Source of the DNA: Emmonsiellopsis sp. PD_33 | Taxonomy: Eukaryota; Ascomycota; Eurotiomycetes; Onygenales; Ajellomycetaceae | DNA length: 27,050 nucleotides | Direction: 5' to 3' | NCBI GenBank assembly: GCA_032988165.1 | Contig: JANTQF010000425.1 | Coordinates: forward strand, 1-27,050 | Shown: positions 1 through 10,266 of the stretch, piece by piece | How positions within the stretch are numbered: position 1 is the stretch's first letter | Layout: each line of letters opens with the position of its first letter | The notes under the pieces: generated by a model | Told to the model about the DNA's origin: nothing | The model's input: the letters and a program-made list of their open reading frames with translations, nothing else | Database searches by the model: none | Position numbers and translations under genes: made by a program

Positions 1-688
1 AGCAGATCAAGGGACCACCCTTACCACCCCTACCACCCCTACTGCCCCCAACTCCCCCCGAGATTTTTGGTGGGGTGCACGTGATATCACGTGAGGTCAC
101 GTTACTGTGTTTTCTGCTCAATATTTTCCCATATTTCTATAATTAAAGAGAGAGATGAGGTTGATTTACTACTAAGGAAGCGAGTAGTGCTGTGTGGTTT
201 AGAGGGTGTGACGTAATTCAGCATGGAATAATAGTTAGGGGGCTGGAAGGTTCTCATACGGGGGGAAATGCATTTTGCTATGAATTGCGAGGAAAAGCAA
301 CCCAACTAGGCAGGACAGGGAGTGCTGCGTTGGAGGTTGTTGAGCCCGGCCGTTTGATAAGAATAGCGGGACTAAATGATAAGGATGGAGTGGGATAGAA
401 ATGTATTTATGAGGAACTCAGTTGGGCTGCTAATCGATCATATTATCACCACTCAATACCTAAAAAACATAACCCAAGTAAATAAATACCACACCACAAG
501 ACCAGCTGAGCTGCGTAACAAATCGAGGAAAACAACGAGGCTCCAAAAACAAAACAAGAAACAGTTCAAAACGAAAACCGATTTGGTCGCTAGTAAATAA
601 AATACATCTAAAAAAGGAGAGAAAAAAAAAAGACAGAGGACACAAGTCACATTGCAAAACTAAATGCAAAAAAAAATATTTATTGAAT
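1..688. other. Left-end intergenic region; 3' flank of BIG1
   Basis: No convincing coding region is seen. The first 60 bases are C-rich on this strand (repeated ACCACCCCT units). A double E-box palindrome lies at 78-93 (separate entry). From about 440 to 680 the sequence is A-rich, as expected for the 3' untranslated/terminator side of BIG1, which ends at 689 on the minus strand. The short open frames here (68-74 codons) have biased, low-complexity composition and no recognisable family. Confidence 0.6.
78..93. promoter_or_regulatory. Double E-box, 16-bp perfect palindrome
   Basis: CACGTGATATCACGTG is a perfect 16-bp palindrome containing two CACGTG E-boxes, followed a few bases later by a third TCACGT half (97-102). 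CACGTG is the known core of fungal bHLH regulators such as Cbf1/Pho4-like and SREBP-like factors. Which factor binds, and which gene it serves (probably one left of the window, since BIG1 points its 3' end here), is not visible. Confidence 0.45.
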
Positions 689-1844
689 TCATTGCTGCTT
701 CTTCATCGCTGTAGGACTATTATCCTTCTCAAACGCAGCGTACGATACCTTCAAGCTCGCCAGGCCCGAGAACCCAACGTAGAGAATGAGAGTAAACAAC
801 AAGGTGGCCACGAGGCCCATGAATATTCCTGCACCAAGAACAATGTGTTAGCAAGATAACCGGTCGTATAGCATACATAAATGGGATAGATGAAATGTAC
901 GAACCGGGACTAAGGAACTGATATTTCTCAAACAGCGGACGGTTATCCGGCTTCTCCCCGTCCTGACGGGAATGCAAGAAATTATCCCGCTTGATGTTCA
1001 TATTCAGCGGGCTCTGGTAGACATCTTCTGACTCCATCTCGTACGCGGTCGAGTCACCTGCGACGCCAGCGGGGAAGTCCCGTGGGGTGGTGCTGTAGAT
1101 TACCGTATATTTGGGCGAGGGGAGCTGGTTGATGATGGACGAGAGGAATTCGACTTGAGGGGTTCTTGTTAGTTGAGGGATCCGTAAGTTGTAGGAGTGG
1201 CGGTTGAACAAACCATTTTTAGAGAGTTGTTGAGAGCGGGAGGAGTCGGTTGGTAGGCTGGGGAAATCGACCTTGACAATTTGAGGTGATTTGGCGTGCG
1301 ATACTGATTGTGCTCCATCTGTTCCAAATGAAACAGTTAACGATCTGTTTGATCCCATATGCAATGGCGCACCCCGGACACAAAAAGAGTGACATACCCG
1401 TTGACACAACTTCCGCACCGCACTTCTCTTCCAGCATCGTCGTCAAACTAGGAGTATCAAATGCCCCCACCATCTCGCTAACTGCAAAGCTCGACTTGAT
1501 ATTGTCATCCTGTCTCAAAACCTGTCGCCGTAACCACTGTGTAGACTCGGCGGCGTTGAAGTCGTGCGCATGCACGCCCGGCTGGGAGACGATTATGTAG
1601 GCGTCCGTCGGGCAGGTGACAAGTTGGTTCGAGACATCGTCTAATAAGGAGGCGGCGGACTCTATTTGCCGGGAGGGCGTGGATGTGCTGGAGGGTTGAT
1701 TAGTGGAGGTTCTTGAGGGTGCGGGCCGGGTGACGATGGGAGTTACCTGTGGGTGGAGAAGAAGAAAAAGGGAGACGTGTCTTTGAATGCGTCAACGGCG
1801 GCAGCTGATGCAAGGGCGCAAAGGCCCAGCGTGGCGAAGTGCAT
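689..1844 (-). CDS. BIG1: BIG1 family ER membrane protein (V-ATPase/cell-wall beta-1,6-glucan related)
   Basis: Four exons on the minus strand: 1844-1747, 1687-1398, 1318-905 and 828-689, joining in frame to 313 residues. The start is the ATG at 1844 (context gccATGc); an ATG 32 codons upstream would bury the signal peptide. Residues 1-18 form a hydrophobic signal sequence, followed by the family hallmark DTSPFFFFS (22-30). A luminal domain follows, and one transmembrane helix (about 269-290) near the C terminus. The protein ends in KKQQ, which fits a dilysine KKxx ER-retrieval signal on a type I membrane protein. In yeast, Big1 is an ER protein needed for normal beta-1,6-glucan, and the family (with Voa1/ATP6AP1) is linked to V-ATPase assembly. 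Intron 3 has an unusual donor, GTTCGT, but the splice restores the SPG-IFMG reading. It lies head-to-tail with ERD1 (352 bp between them), another early-secretory gene. Confidence 0.9.
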
Positions 1845-2195
1845 GGCGGAGAGTGATGGGATGTTGAAGCTGTGATATGAGGTGAAGCTGTGGTTGATGA
1901 GGTCGGGGTTGGCGATACTCGGTGCAAACAATGCAAACACGTCTTGGCGGCCTCATCGCTGCTTGAAACTACTTGACGATGACGGAAAGTAAATCTAAAT
2001 ACGATTTGTATATACAGAGAATATTATCTTGTGCAGAAGATTAACACATTATATATCCGGCAAGACAAAAACGGGCAGTATATCTAATACATGTAAAATG
2101 GAGTGAGAAATAGACACAATATTAAACATCGTATGCCAAACACAGGGTCGCAGAAAAGTATGAGGGAAAGGTGTGAAAATCGCAGGGTCCCTGTG
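1845..2195. other. BIG1 promoter / ERD1 3' region
   Basis: This 351-bp gap separates two minus-strand genes and must hold the 3' end of ERD1 (right side) and the BIG1 promoter and leader (left side). The sequence around 2000-2110 is AT-rich. No gene is seen, and no clear regulatory palindrome was noticed. Confidence 0.5.
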
Positions 2196-3690
2196 TCAGT
2201 CCTCGTCAATCTTGCCGTTAAATTCGCCTAGGAGTATATCGTCTGGCGCAGGGCCGCGGTTATTTCGGACTGTAATGATTTGGTCAGCTTCAGTCTGTTG
2301 ATAGAGCCAGGGGCTAGCACTCACCCCACTCAGTCTCAACCCGGAAAAATATCCACATCCACCGTCTAACAACCTCTAGAAACATGAGAACAAAAACGCC
2401 GCCTTCTATATCGTTTACTCCGTTTAGACGCGATGACAGCCGAGTAACCCAGGTGAATCGTAGAATTAGGTCAATGACAATAGCCGAATAGTACATTTTG
2501 TTGGAATAGAAATAACGGTGACGTCGTAGGCCGAAGGGGTGCTCAGGGTCGTGGGGATGGTTGAGCGCGGCGAACAGGGTAAGGTCCCAATCTTTGGTGA
2601 CGTCCCAGTAGAATGAGAAAAGTGAATTGGTAAAGGCGGATAGAACCCTTTTGCTGTTAGTATGGTAGACGCCCCCAAACGAGTTGAAACTCCTACATAC
2701 CATAATCGATATAGGCTTCCTGCACTGATAGAAGAAGTACGGGGGTCGTGATTCCGTTGCAAAGCCGTGAAAATGATTACTGGAAAAGCACTTGCGTATT
2801 TAAGTGCGTTGGCCAGGTGTTGTCCACCCCAGCCTTCGAGGTTCCGGTTTCCCCTTCTGACCCGGCCGAATTCGATAAGGCACTGCCTGAGCCGAATGGC
2901 ACTTGGAATACAGATGAGGAGGGGGACGACAATTTCACCACCACAGCCTCGATTAGGAGTACCAGTGCTTGATACCCCAGACGAAAAAAACATGCATGCG
3001 CTAACAAACAGATCCCCAAGGATTTTGGAATAGCTTGTCAGCACATCCGCAAGTATTATGTCGCCAAATTTGCCATCCTGGGCTTCCGCAATCCTGCCAA
3101 CGCTAATTCGTTTTAAAGCAACGAGCAACCGGTGTCTTCCGGTACGGGACAGTCTGTGTAATGGGAGGAGGAGTAGGACGAAGAAGACGAAGAGGTATGA
3201 CTGAGGAATAATCTCCCAGGCGAGGACTTGCTCGGCCGAGCCATGGGTCACAGCCCAGAAGAATAGAAGCGATATCGCAAGCGGGATCGAGAGCAGGGTT
3301 GCAAGATGGTAGGTCGAACGGTAGATGGGCACATGGTGAACCGATGATCGGGAGGGATATCGAATCAAGGCGGGGACGTCCTGGGATAAGTTAGTTCGAG
3401 GTCTGACTCGTATTTCCTGCTTCTATTCGTTCGGGAAGAACAAGCCCCCCCTTTGTGTATCGTATGGACGTACAATTTTCACAGCAGACAGATAATGGAG
3501 GTTGAATCCCCATCCCCAAACACCTGGGTAATGTCAGCGAATTGTTGCGATTAGCTCAATTTGGAGAACAATAGAAACGGAGGCACGTACCCGCAACAAG
3601 GATTATAGCAACCCGGTAAGGCAGAGGGAAAAAGAGGCCGAACGTGTCCAGCTGGTCCAACTTGCGGTGCGCATCGTGGTCAGGGTCCAT
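2196..3690 (-). CDS. ERD1: Erd1-like EXS-domain protein (Golgi, retention of ER luminal proteins)
   Basis: Five exons on the minus strand: 3690-3591, 3523-3474, 3380-2701, 2647-2325 and 2269-2196, joining in frame to 408 residues. The N terminus carries the Erd1-type FPLPYRVAIILVAG (21-34), then WGWGFNLHYLS and DVPALIRYPSR. Several hydrophobic membrane segments follow (for example about 78-95 and 109-124). The hallmark GDIILADVLTSYSKILGD lies at 156-173, and the EXS-domain signature SFYWDVTKDWDL at 288-299. Yeast Erd1 acts in the Golgi: it is required for retention of luminal ER proteins and correct glycosylation, and has been tied to phosphate recycling from glycosylation by-products and to Vps74 function. 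Intron 3 has two possible acceptors 6 bp apart, both in frame (W-V versus C-K-R-V at residue 277). It is divergent from PEX10. Confidence 0.9.
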
Positions 3691-4179
3691 ATTCCATCGC
3701 AAGGCTTATCGCACCCCCAAGCGGCCTCGAACACAGAAAAGCGGCGGCGACGACAGGCGGCAAATGAGTGACTTGGGCGAAAGAGGGGAGGGTAGTCAAC
3801 AAGCGGGTGCTGGAGAGAAGAGGAGATAAAAATACAGAGAATTGCTGGCCGTGTGTGTTTCTTCAACAATTCCATCCAGGTGTTCTTCATATTTCCTTTT
3901 CTGGCAAAACGGGGATGACGAAGCCGGCTTATGTAAGCTATCTCCACGTGACCACAGTCCCGTGACCCCGTTAAGCCGAGGTCCAGCCCAACCTCATCCA
4001 TCAAATATCCCCGGATTGCGCTGCGTTGGACAGACAATCCTGCTGTCAACCCGCGCATTCGTTTGGTATCCGGAGATTTTCAGAGAAACACCAAAGGGAT
4101 ACGAACAACTTACCCTCGAGTTGGTTGCCGGGTCATTGAATCTGCTCCCATCCTTCGCCCTCCCATATCCCGCCGCAAA
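3691..4179. promoter_or_regulatory. Divergent promoter between ERD1 and PEX10
   Basis: A 489-bp gap between two start codons facing away from each other. It contains a CACGTG E-box at 3945-3950, followed by a related CCGTGACC (about 3959-3966). Open frames crossing it (for example 3842-4333) show no family similarity I recognise. The region therefore probably holds both promoters and 5' leaders. Confidence 0.55.
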
Positions 4180-5292
4180 ATGGACTCCGATCCGCCGCCA
4201 TCTACAAACCCAAAACCTTCCGCCGGCCCAGTCTCGCACTTCTTCCCTTGGGCCACGTCGCCGGACATTATCCGCAGCCATGAAAAAGACGCCTACATCT
4301 CTGGCACACTCTCAAACGAAGCACACTCAATAATACGCGCTCTCCGCGGCGCCCGGTTCACCCACGCGCATACAGACGCAATTAAGAACCTCACCGAGCT
4401 CCTTTACCTCTCCCTCACAACGCTGGTCGGAAACCGGACACTAGGCGAGGAATATTGCGATGTTGTACAGTTAGAAGACGACTCGTTACGGCTCCCGTCG
4501 CTGGTCCGACGGGTCGGATATATCCTCAGCAGTATTCTAGTTCCATGGATGTTGCAACGCATCCTCCCCTCCCTGCGGCAAAAGCTGCGCGCGAAACTCC
4601 AGCGCAGCATCGCACGGCTACAAGCAAGAGCCGCTCTATCTTCGTCAAAGGATCGACAATCAAAATCTGGCTCAACGCAGCCAACTCCAACCTCCAAACT
4701 CCGCTTCCAAACCTACATCCTCGACCACCTTGACTCCCTAACCTCCCTCTCCCCCATCTTCGCCCTTAACATCGCGGCATTCTACTTCTCCGGAGCGTAC
4801 TACCATATATCCAAACGCATCTGGGGCCTACGGTACGTCTTCACCAAACGGATCGACGACAACGAAGCCCGCATCGGCTACGAGGTGCTGGGCGTATTGC
4901 TCGTGCTACAAATTGCCGTACAGGGTGCGTTACACGTCAAGGAAACGATCGCCTCATTCGCCACCGAGGAAGGGGGCGAGCAGCAGAATCAAGCCTCGCG
5001 GGACAAAGAGGTGCTGACGAGCGTCTGCACACCGCCTTCCATCCCGCTACTACCCGTCACAGAGGCACGGTATGATTTGGCAAGCCCGACAAATGCGGCG
5101 CTGGCGTGGGTGCCGGCTGGCCAGCAGCGGAAATGCACGCTGTGTTTGGAACCGTATAGAGATCCCAGCGTCACGTCGTGCGGACACGTCTTTTGCTGGA
5201 CGTGTATACGGGATTGGGTGCGGGAGAAGCCCGAGTGTCCGCTCTGTCGACAGGAGGCGTTGGGGTCGAAGATTCTACCGTTGAGAGGGTAG
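4180..5292 (+). CDS. PEX10: Peroxin 10, RING-finger peroxisomal E3 ubiquitin ligase
   Basis: Intronless, 370 residues. The start is the ATG at 4180 (context aaaATGg), giving MDSDPPP...HFFPWATSPDIIRSHEKD. The open frame runs 39 codons further upstream, but that part lacks family character. The N-terminal two thirds is the hydrophobic Pex2/Pex10/Pex12 membrane region (for example 67-81, 107-127, 189-207 and 230-247). The C terminus is a complete C3HC4 RING finger with zinc ligands C319, C322, C334, H336, C339, C342, C353 and C356. Pex10 works with Pex2 and Pex12 in the peroxisomal membrane complex that ubiquitinates and recycles the import receptor Pex5; its loss abolishes peroxisomal matrix import. 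An internal Q/S/T-rich loop (about 156-175) is probably disordered. It is divergent from ERD1 and convergent with the exonuclease gene. Confidence 0.93.
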   Translation: MDSDPPPSTNPKPSAGPVSHFFPWATSPDIIRSHEKDAYISGTLSNEAHSIIRALRGARFTHAHTDAIKNLTELLYLSLTTLVGNRTLGEEYCDVVQLEDDSLRLPSLVRRVGYILSSILVPWMLQRILPSLRQKLRAKLQRSIARLQARAALSSSKDRQSKSGSTQPTPTSKLRFQTYILDHLDSLTSLSPIFALNIAAFYFSGAYYHISKRIWGLRYVFTKRIDDNEARIGYEVLGVLLVLQIAVQGALHVKETIASFATEEGGEQQNQASRDKEVLTSVCTPPSIPLLPVTEARYDLASPTNAALAWVPAGQQRKCTLCLEPYRDPSVTSCGHVFCWTCIRDWVREKPECPLCRQEALGSKILPLRG

Positions 5293-6070
5293 AACGGGAA
5301 TATATACACGGGTGTCTGGGTATGCCCTATCGTTTAATGCGGGGGTGGTATAGATTTTGATTTTTCTTTTGTTCTGCGTTCAGCGAAGTACGATATCTAC
5401 CTACCTATTTACCTACATGTCCCAATCGATGTATATTTATATCTCAAGAGACGATTGGAAATCCACGTATGTTAAATACCCAACTATAAACTTGATCAGG
5501 CATGCTCTAGAGATCTGGACTATAACAATGGAGCTTTCCTTGTGTGAAATGAACCTCTTGGTCCCAATTAATCCTACGCAAAACAAGAATCTATACCCGA
5601 AATATATCAATCAACCTCGTTCTATGCGTCTATGTATGTCTATAAATACAAAATTGTGAAGGAAATGGGATATCCAAAATGAAAATAAAGGGGTAGCAGC
5701 AACCAAGAAGCCGCCTCCTAAGAACCCAACGCCACATGTCTAAGTAACACATAACACGTGTCATCCTAAATGGGGAATAAATAGAATAATAGTGCAACAA
5801 TGAGTAACGGTGGGATATGGCCGAGTCGAAAAGGTACGCATTTGTGCAAAAGATGACGGGTATGCTTAGGAAGATTGACGTTGGTGAAGCATTAAGATGT
5901 GCGGAGTTTGATAATCGTCGTGTCCGTAGGTCGTAGTAACGGTGTAATGAACAAATCCAACGATAGGACATGAGAAGCTGTGGTTTGAGCGTGGTGGCGT
6001 GAAATGAGGGCGTGCCTTGGTTCGTCGGTTATCGTCCGAAACACGGAGCGAAATGGTGTATAAATACATG
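5293..6070. other. Convergent 3' region between PEX10 and the exonuclease gene
   Basis: A 778-bp AT-rich gap between two stop codons. It should contain both terminators. One CACGTG lies at 5755-5760. The small open frames here (up to 113 codons) show no recognisable domain and biased composition; I see no gene. Confidence 0.5.
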
Positions 6071-8996
6071 TTATATCGTCTGTTCTTCGTTGGCTGAGGT
6101 TTTGATTTCACTCGTCGACGAAACAGACGCATCATCTCCTTCTGCAGCGCCATTTTCATCTTCGACGAGTGGCTCCACTTCAGCAGCAGCAGTGGCGGCG
6201 ACGATGGCTGGAGGGACAACATCTAAGTGAGCCGGCTTGGGTGGAATTGGCTGTAGTTTGAGCCTTTTTTCCTCCAACAAATGGTACAAATAAAGACATG
6301 CGTAGGGATCCGTCGCAGCATCTGAATTCAAGTTAGTCTCACATTAAGATATAGAGCAATGACCTACGACTACGCCTACGCCATCACACTGGAATAAACG
6401 TACATTGCACTTGGCGATAATTGAGCTTCCTCGTCCAATCACCGCATCTGATGTCTGGATCCTTATCGAGCGGCATGCCTATATGCTCCTCGACCTGCAC
6501 GGCTAGATTTACCGTCCGCTTATTGATCAGCTCTGGATTAAGGTGGTATTTGACTGATTTGTGCAGATGGCTCAGTTCGAAGAAGTTGGCAGTCTTAATA
6601 TCGAGATATTTGTACAGGCGCGTACAGTCGGCCTTAATGTGGACGCCGACCTTGGTAATGTCAGATGATTCCAGGATTTGTTTGAGGGTGGGAGACACTA
6701 GGTGCGTGACAGTCTTGGCCGGGTTGAAGAGGGCAAGGTGAAAGAGGGCGATTCGCTCTCTGCTTGCGAGTTGTATCACGGACACCTTTTGCGTGAGTCC
6801 ATCGCGAGAGGATGCTTGCGCCTTCCATTCCAGATCAAGCCCGATGACTGATTCAGATAGGAACAATTTGGCGACTTGTTCGGTGGTGTGGAGGGAGGTA
6901 CAGTAGTGAATGAGGATGTTTTTTCCTTCAGGCGATTTGTTGAGATCATAGCTCCAATATTTGGTTGGCAGCGCGGGCTGTTCCGAATTCACCTTTCCGG
7001 CTTTGGTGTGAAGTTTGGAAGATATGTTTGGTTTGGATTTTTTCTTCCTTCTGGTAATTTCTGGCGTTGCCGGTGTTGCCGGTGTTGACCGCGTTGCTTG
7101 TACTGCTTGTGTTGTCATTATTCTTGGATGCGGCCGAGCCTGTCCCACTGATACAGGTTTGGGAGGTATCTTGGGTTTGAGAGGTATCTTGGGTTTGGGA
7201 GTTTCTTTCTTCCGGTCATTGTTTTTGCCACCGGGCCTTTTGCTACCGGTTTTGTTGACAACCAATTTTGGTGCTGTCGTTGGAGGGTCGGATGGAAGGG
7301 TCTGTGCTAACGGTGCCGGTGTGTAGAAGCCCAGCTTGAGATCCGGTGCCGTGGGGTCATCCTTGAAGGGATATCGTCTTTGTTGAGCAAGTAGCCAGCG
7401 CTTAAACTTTTCAAGGTAAACCTCATCTGAATCTGAAGCAAATTTGCAAGGCATCAAGTTGATATCTTGCTTTGCCCATTTTTCATGCTTCTCGAGGCTA
7501 ACCCAATTGGTCTCAACAAACGTCTCATATGACACAGTAAAATTATCCAACTCGGTTTGGGCTTTCTTGCTCCACCACATAAGGAATTCGATACTGCGGG
7601 AGTAGTTTGGTCCGTTTTCAAGTCCGTTTATATCTCTGTTTTCACGAAACGACTTTCTGTGTTTATCAAACATCGCTCGTAAAATACTAACGGAAGTTCT
7701 AATGTCTCCATAATGTTGCTGTACCAGATAGAAGGGTGCAAGGACTTCCCACTGTCGCCAGTAGATGCTTGACCTAGGTTTCGAAAGGTAAAAGTGATAG
7801 AATTCACAAGTTTCCGGGTGGTATCTTTGGGATAGATATAGGTGGAACTTGTCAGCCTTCGCAGTGGCTCGCGGGGTGGCCACGAGCGTCAGGGAAGGTT
7901 TTCCCAGATTCCAGGCTTCGGAGACATCGGAGTATGCGGATGACAGTAGTCGATGCTTGAGATGGATGCGATAATAGTGAGCGCCGCGACGAATACCTTC
8001 GTGTGTATTAAAAAGAGGCACTCCGTAGTCCTCGAAGACTGTTACGTTCGCTTGGTTGTATGATTTGATATTCATGTGAATTTCCATCAAATCTGAAAGA
8101 ATCCTAAAGCAACCATCGGTCACACTTTTAACGAGCTGTTGGTTTTCGAGATATAGTCGCCGACGCGCCCGAACCGATTTCTCAATCGAGTTCAAACGAC
8201 GGCGCAAATTGGCCGCTCTCTCAGAGCTGATATAGACACGCCGTCTCTCTGCCAGGAAAGCTGAGAACTCTAGTAACTTGGTCGAACCGTTAAGAATAGT
8301 AAGCTCGCTGTGACTAACCCGAGATTGGATCTCCGCTATATGATGACTTAGGAGGGGGGTCGCCGTTCGAAGTTCGGGCGTTTTCGGCGCCTCCGATGTA
8401 GCTGGCTGCACCGGGGTAGGAGGCATAGAGATCGTAAACTCAGGCTCCACCGGTGGCGGCTCGGATTCTAAGGATACAGTCTCTATTTCACGCGTCTCCT
8501 TAGCTGCGGCGGCTTCGTGGGCAGCATCTTCGGCATCTAACCGACGTATCCGCTCGTCGTAATTGGTATCTTCTTGGGTTTCAAGTTCCCTAATTATGGA
8601 TGTCCACATTGACTCGATTATATTCTGCCATTTAAAGGCATTTCTGGCGGCTTCCAATTTGGCGGCTTCCATCTTTTTTGTATGCTGCTCGACCAAGGAG
8701 TCCCACGACGGTTCTGCTCTCCGTGCTTTGGAAGATTTCTTGGCCATCGAAGCCATAATGGCAACATGAGGATCGGTCTGCAGCCTCATTCGACTCCTTG
8801 GTGTCGGGGCGTTGGGTGTTGCTTGTCTGGGTGGACGAAGCAGAGGTTTGGCCGGCGGTAATTTGAGATTCGGAGGCCTCGGGGGAGGTTTTGTGGCAGA
8901 CATTCTCGCCGTAATGGAGAAAGCGCGCCAAGGGGTACGCATCGGCCGCAGGTTGCGACAGGACATACATGATGGGAGCCCGTGGTTTCTCGACAT
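6071..8996 (-). CDS. Large DEDDy 3'-5' exonuclease-domain protein, probably mitochondrial
   Basis: Two exons on the minus strand, 8996-6404 and 6321-6071, joining in frame to 947 residues. The intron splits the key tyrosine codon (Y865), so splicing is needed for a complete active site. The exonuclease fold occupies about 692-890. Motif I is GLDLEW (D721, E723), motif II VGVHIKADCTRL (D790) and motif III YAATD (Y865, D869), which defines the DEDDy subclass also seen in WRN and RNase D type enzymes. Residues 1-32 are basic with no acid and end in WRAFSITARM, which resembles a mitochondrial presequence with an intermediate-peptidase site. Residues 35-70 and 550-660 are proline/lysine-rich and probably disordered. 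Residues about 225-545 form an apparently folded fungal-specific region, with charged helices and aromatic segments, that I do not recognise. The acidic/alanine-rich C-terminal tail (about 905-947) is low complexity. The substrate (DNA or RNA) is not visible. It is divergent from LSM5. Confidence 0.85.
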
Positions 8997-9598
8997 GACG
9001 CTCAGAGCTCTGATCGAGTGTGAATAATCACGGCTTCGTAGAAACGAATTAGACTTGTCTAAGGATGGCTTCGCGGGGAAAACTCACCATTCAACCCTTC
9101 CGTGTGGTCTTGCGCCTTCGTGCCTGGATTTGGAGACAAGGCTCCCCGCTAGCGAGATAGGCCGGGTCGAGCATGTTGTTAAAGAACTGTGTCTCAGCCC
9201 TCGTTGTAGACGGGCCCGAGACAACATTGTCCAAAGTGATAACCATGGTTTATTAAATGGTTTCGCATGGGCGACATATGTTGGAGAAGAAAAAACGTTC
9301 AGATCTCAGTCCGAAGGTTGGGTTGAGATCCGCTATTCCTATAACGGCTAGCGGCGTAATTTACAGTTTCTTTCATACATAGTCACGTGAAACGGTATTG
9401 CTTATGTAATGCCATCCGCATCGCATCAAAGCTTCAACGCGAGAGAAGACAAGCCGACAGCATGCTTGGTTTTGATGCAAGATTGCCGCAGTCCTGTCTT
9501 CTTGCAACCGTCTCTGCTTCTTAAGAGGATACTGCCATAGCCGACTTGTAGCGAGAATTTAAATCCGCATCACCTATTGCCACACCGAAACCGGCAGA
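8997..9598. promoter_or_regulatory. Divergent promoter between the exonuclease gene and LSM5
   Basis: A 602-bp gap between two diverging starts. It carries the 8-bp palindrome TCACGTGA at 9383-9390, about 210 bp upstream of LSM5. An open frame of 98 codons at 9055-9351 (+) has no recognisable similarity, and I treat it as chance. No other structure is clear. Confidence 0.5.
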
Positions 9599-10266
9599 AT
9601 GGCTTCTCAACTCCTCCCTCTCGGTCAGCATGTCCCGCGCCATTTGATGCTTCGATGGAGACCATGAAGACATTGTGCTAAACGATATACGTAGAACTGA
9701 TCGATAAATGCGTTGGGTCGAAGATCTGGGTCGTCATGAAAGGCGACAAGGGTATGTTTTCCCCTTCATTCTCCTTTTCTCAGACACCAAAAAAACGGGG
9801 GGGAAAAGTGAAAAGGAGAAATAACAGCCCGCAAGCTAATGTATTGTAGAGTTCTCGGGCACTTTGCTCGGCTTCGATGACTACGTCAGTATGTTGAATG
9901 CCATCCCCTGTTTGCATGACTGCAACCTTCTTCTGGGAGCTAGCAACTGACCTCTAACCTACCTAGATATGGTTCTCGACGACGTGACAGAATTGTATGT
10001 TCTGATCCTTACCCCCGGGGACGCCTTTAGTTTATGTCCCCAGATCTTTTCTAACAGTTCACCAGCGACTACACGGGTGCCCAGACCAAGCTCCCAAAAA
10101 TATTGCTGAATGGAAATAACGTCTGCATGGTAAGCTTTTGAAATCCAGCTTAATCCAGTACTATGGAGTCTTCTAGCAGGCCTCGGTTCATCAGGGAAGA
10201 ACCGCCGACTGACAACTACTATAGTTGATACCCGGCGGCGAAGGCCCCGTTGAACCCGCCTCATAG
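9599..10266 (+). CDS. LSM5: LSm5, U6 snRNA-associated Sm-like protein
   Basis: Six short exons on the plus strand: 9599-9623, 9695-9751, 9850-9888, 9967-9994, 10066-10129 and 10225-10266. They join in frame to 84 residues beginning MASQLLPLELIDKCVG. Sm motif 1 is present (KIWVVMKGDKEFSGTLLGFD, then DYVNMVLDDVTE), as is Sm motif 2 (ILLNGNNVCMLIPGG). LSm5 is one subunit of the Lsm2-8 ring that binds the U6 snRNA 3' end in the nucleus and of the Lsm1-7 ring in cytoplasmic mRNA decay. The length matches the family (about 80-90). The exon structure was derived from GT..AG ends and family alignment from memory. The exon 5 acceptor (CCAG at 10062-10065) was chosen over a CAG 8 bases upstream because only it keeps TEFDYTGAQ in frame. 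No single open frame shows this gene. Confidence 0.92.

Noticed and set aside
1845..1940. Upstream ATG at 1940 for BIG1
   Set aside because: It would place 32 polar residues before the signal sequence. The ATG at 1844 begins directly with the hydrophobic signal peptide.
4063..4179. In-frame upstream extension of PEX10 (39 extra codons from an ATG at 4063)
   Set aside because: The extension lacks Pex10 character and overlaps the divergent promoter. The ATG at 4180 has good context and starts the family-like N terminus.
9055..9351. 98-codon plus-strand open frame in the exonuclease/LSM5 promoter
   Set aside because: No recognisable family, and it sits in a divergent promoter.
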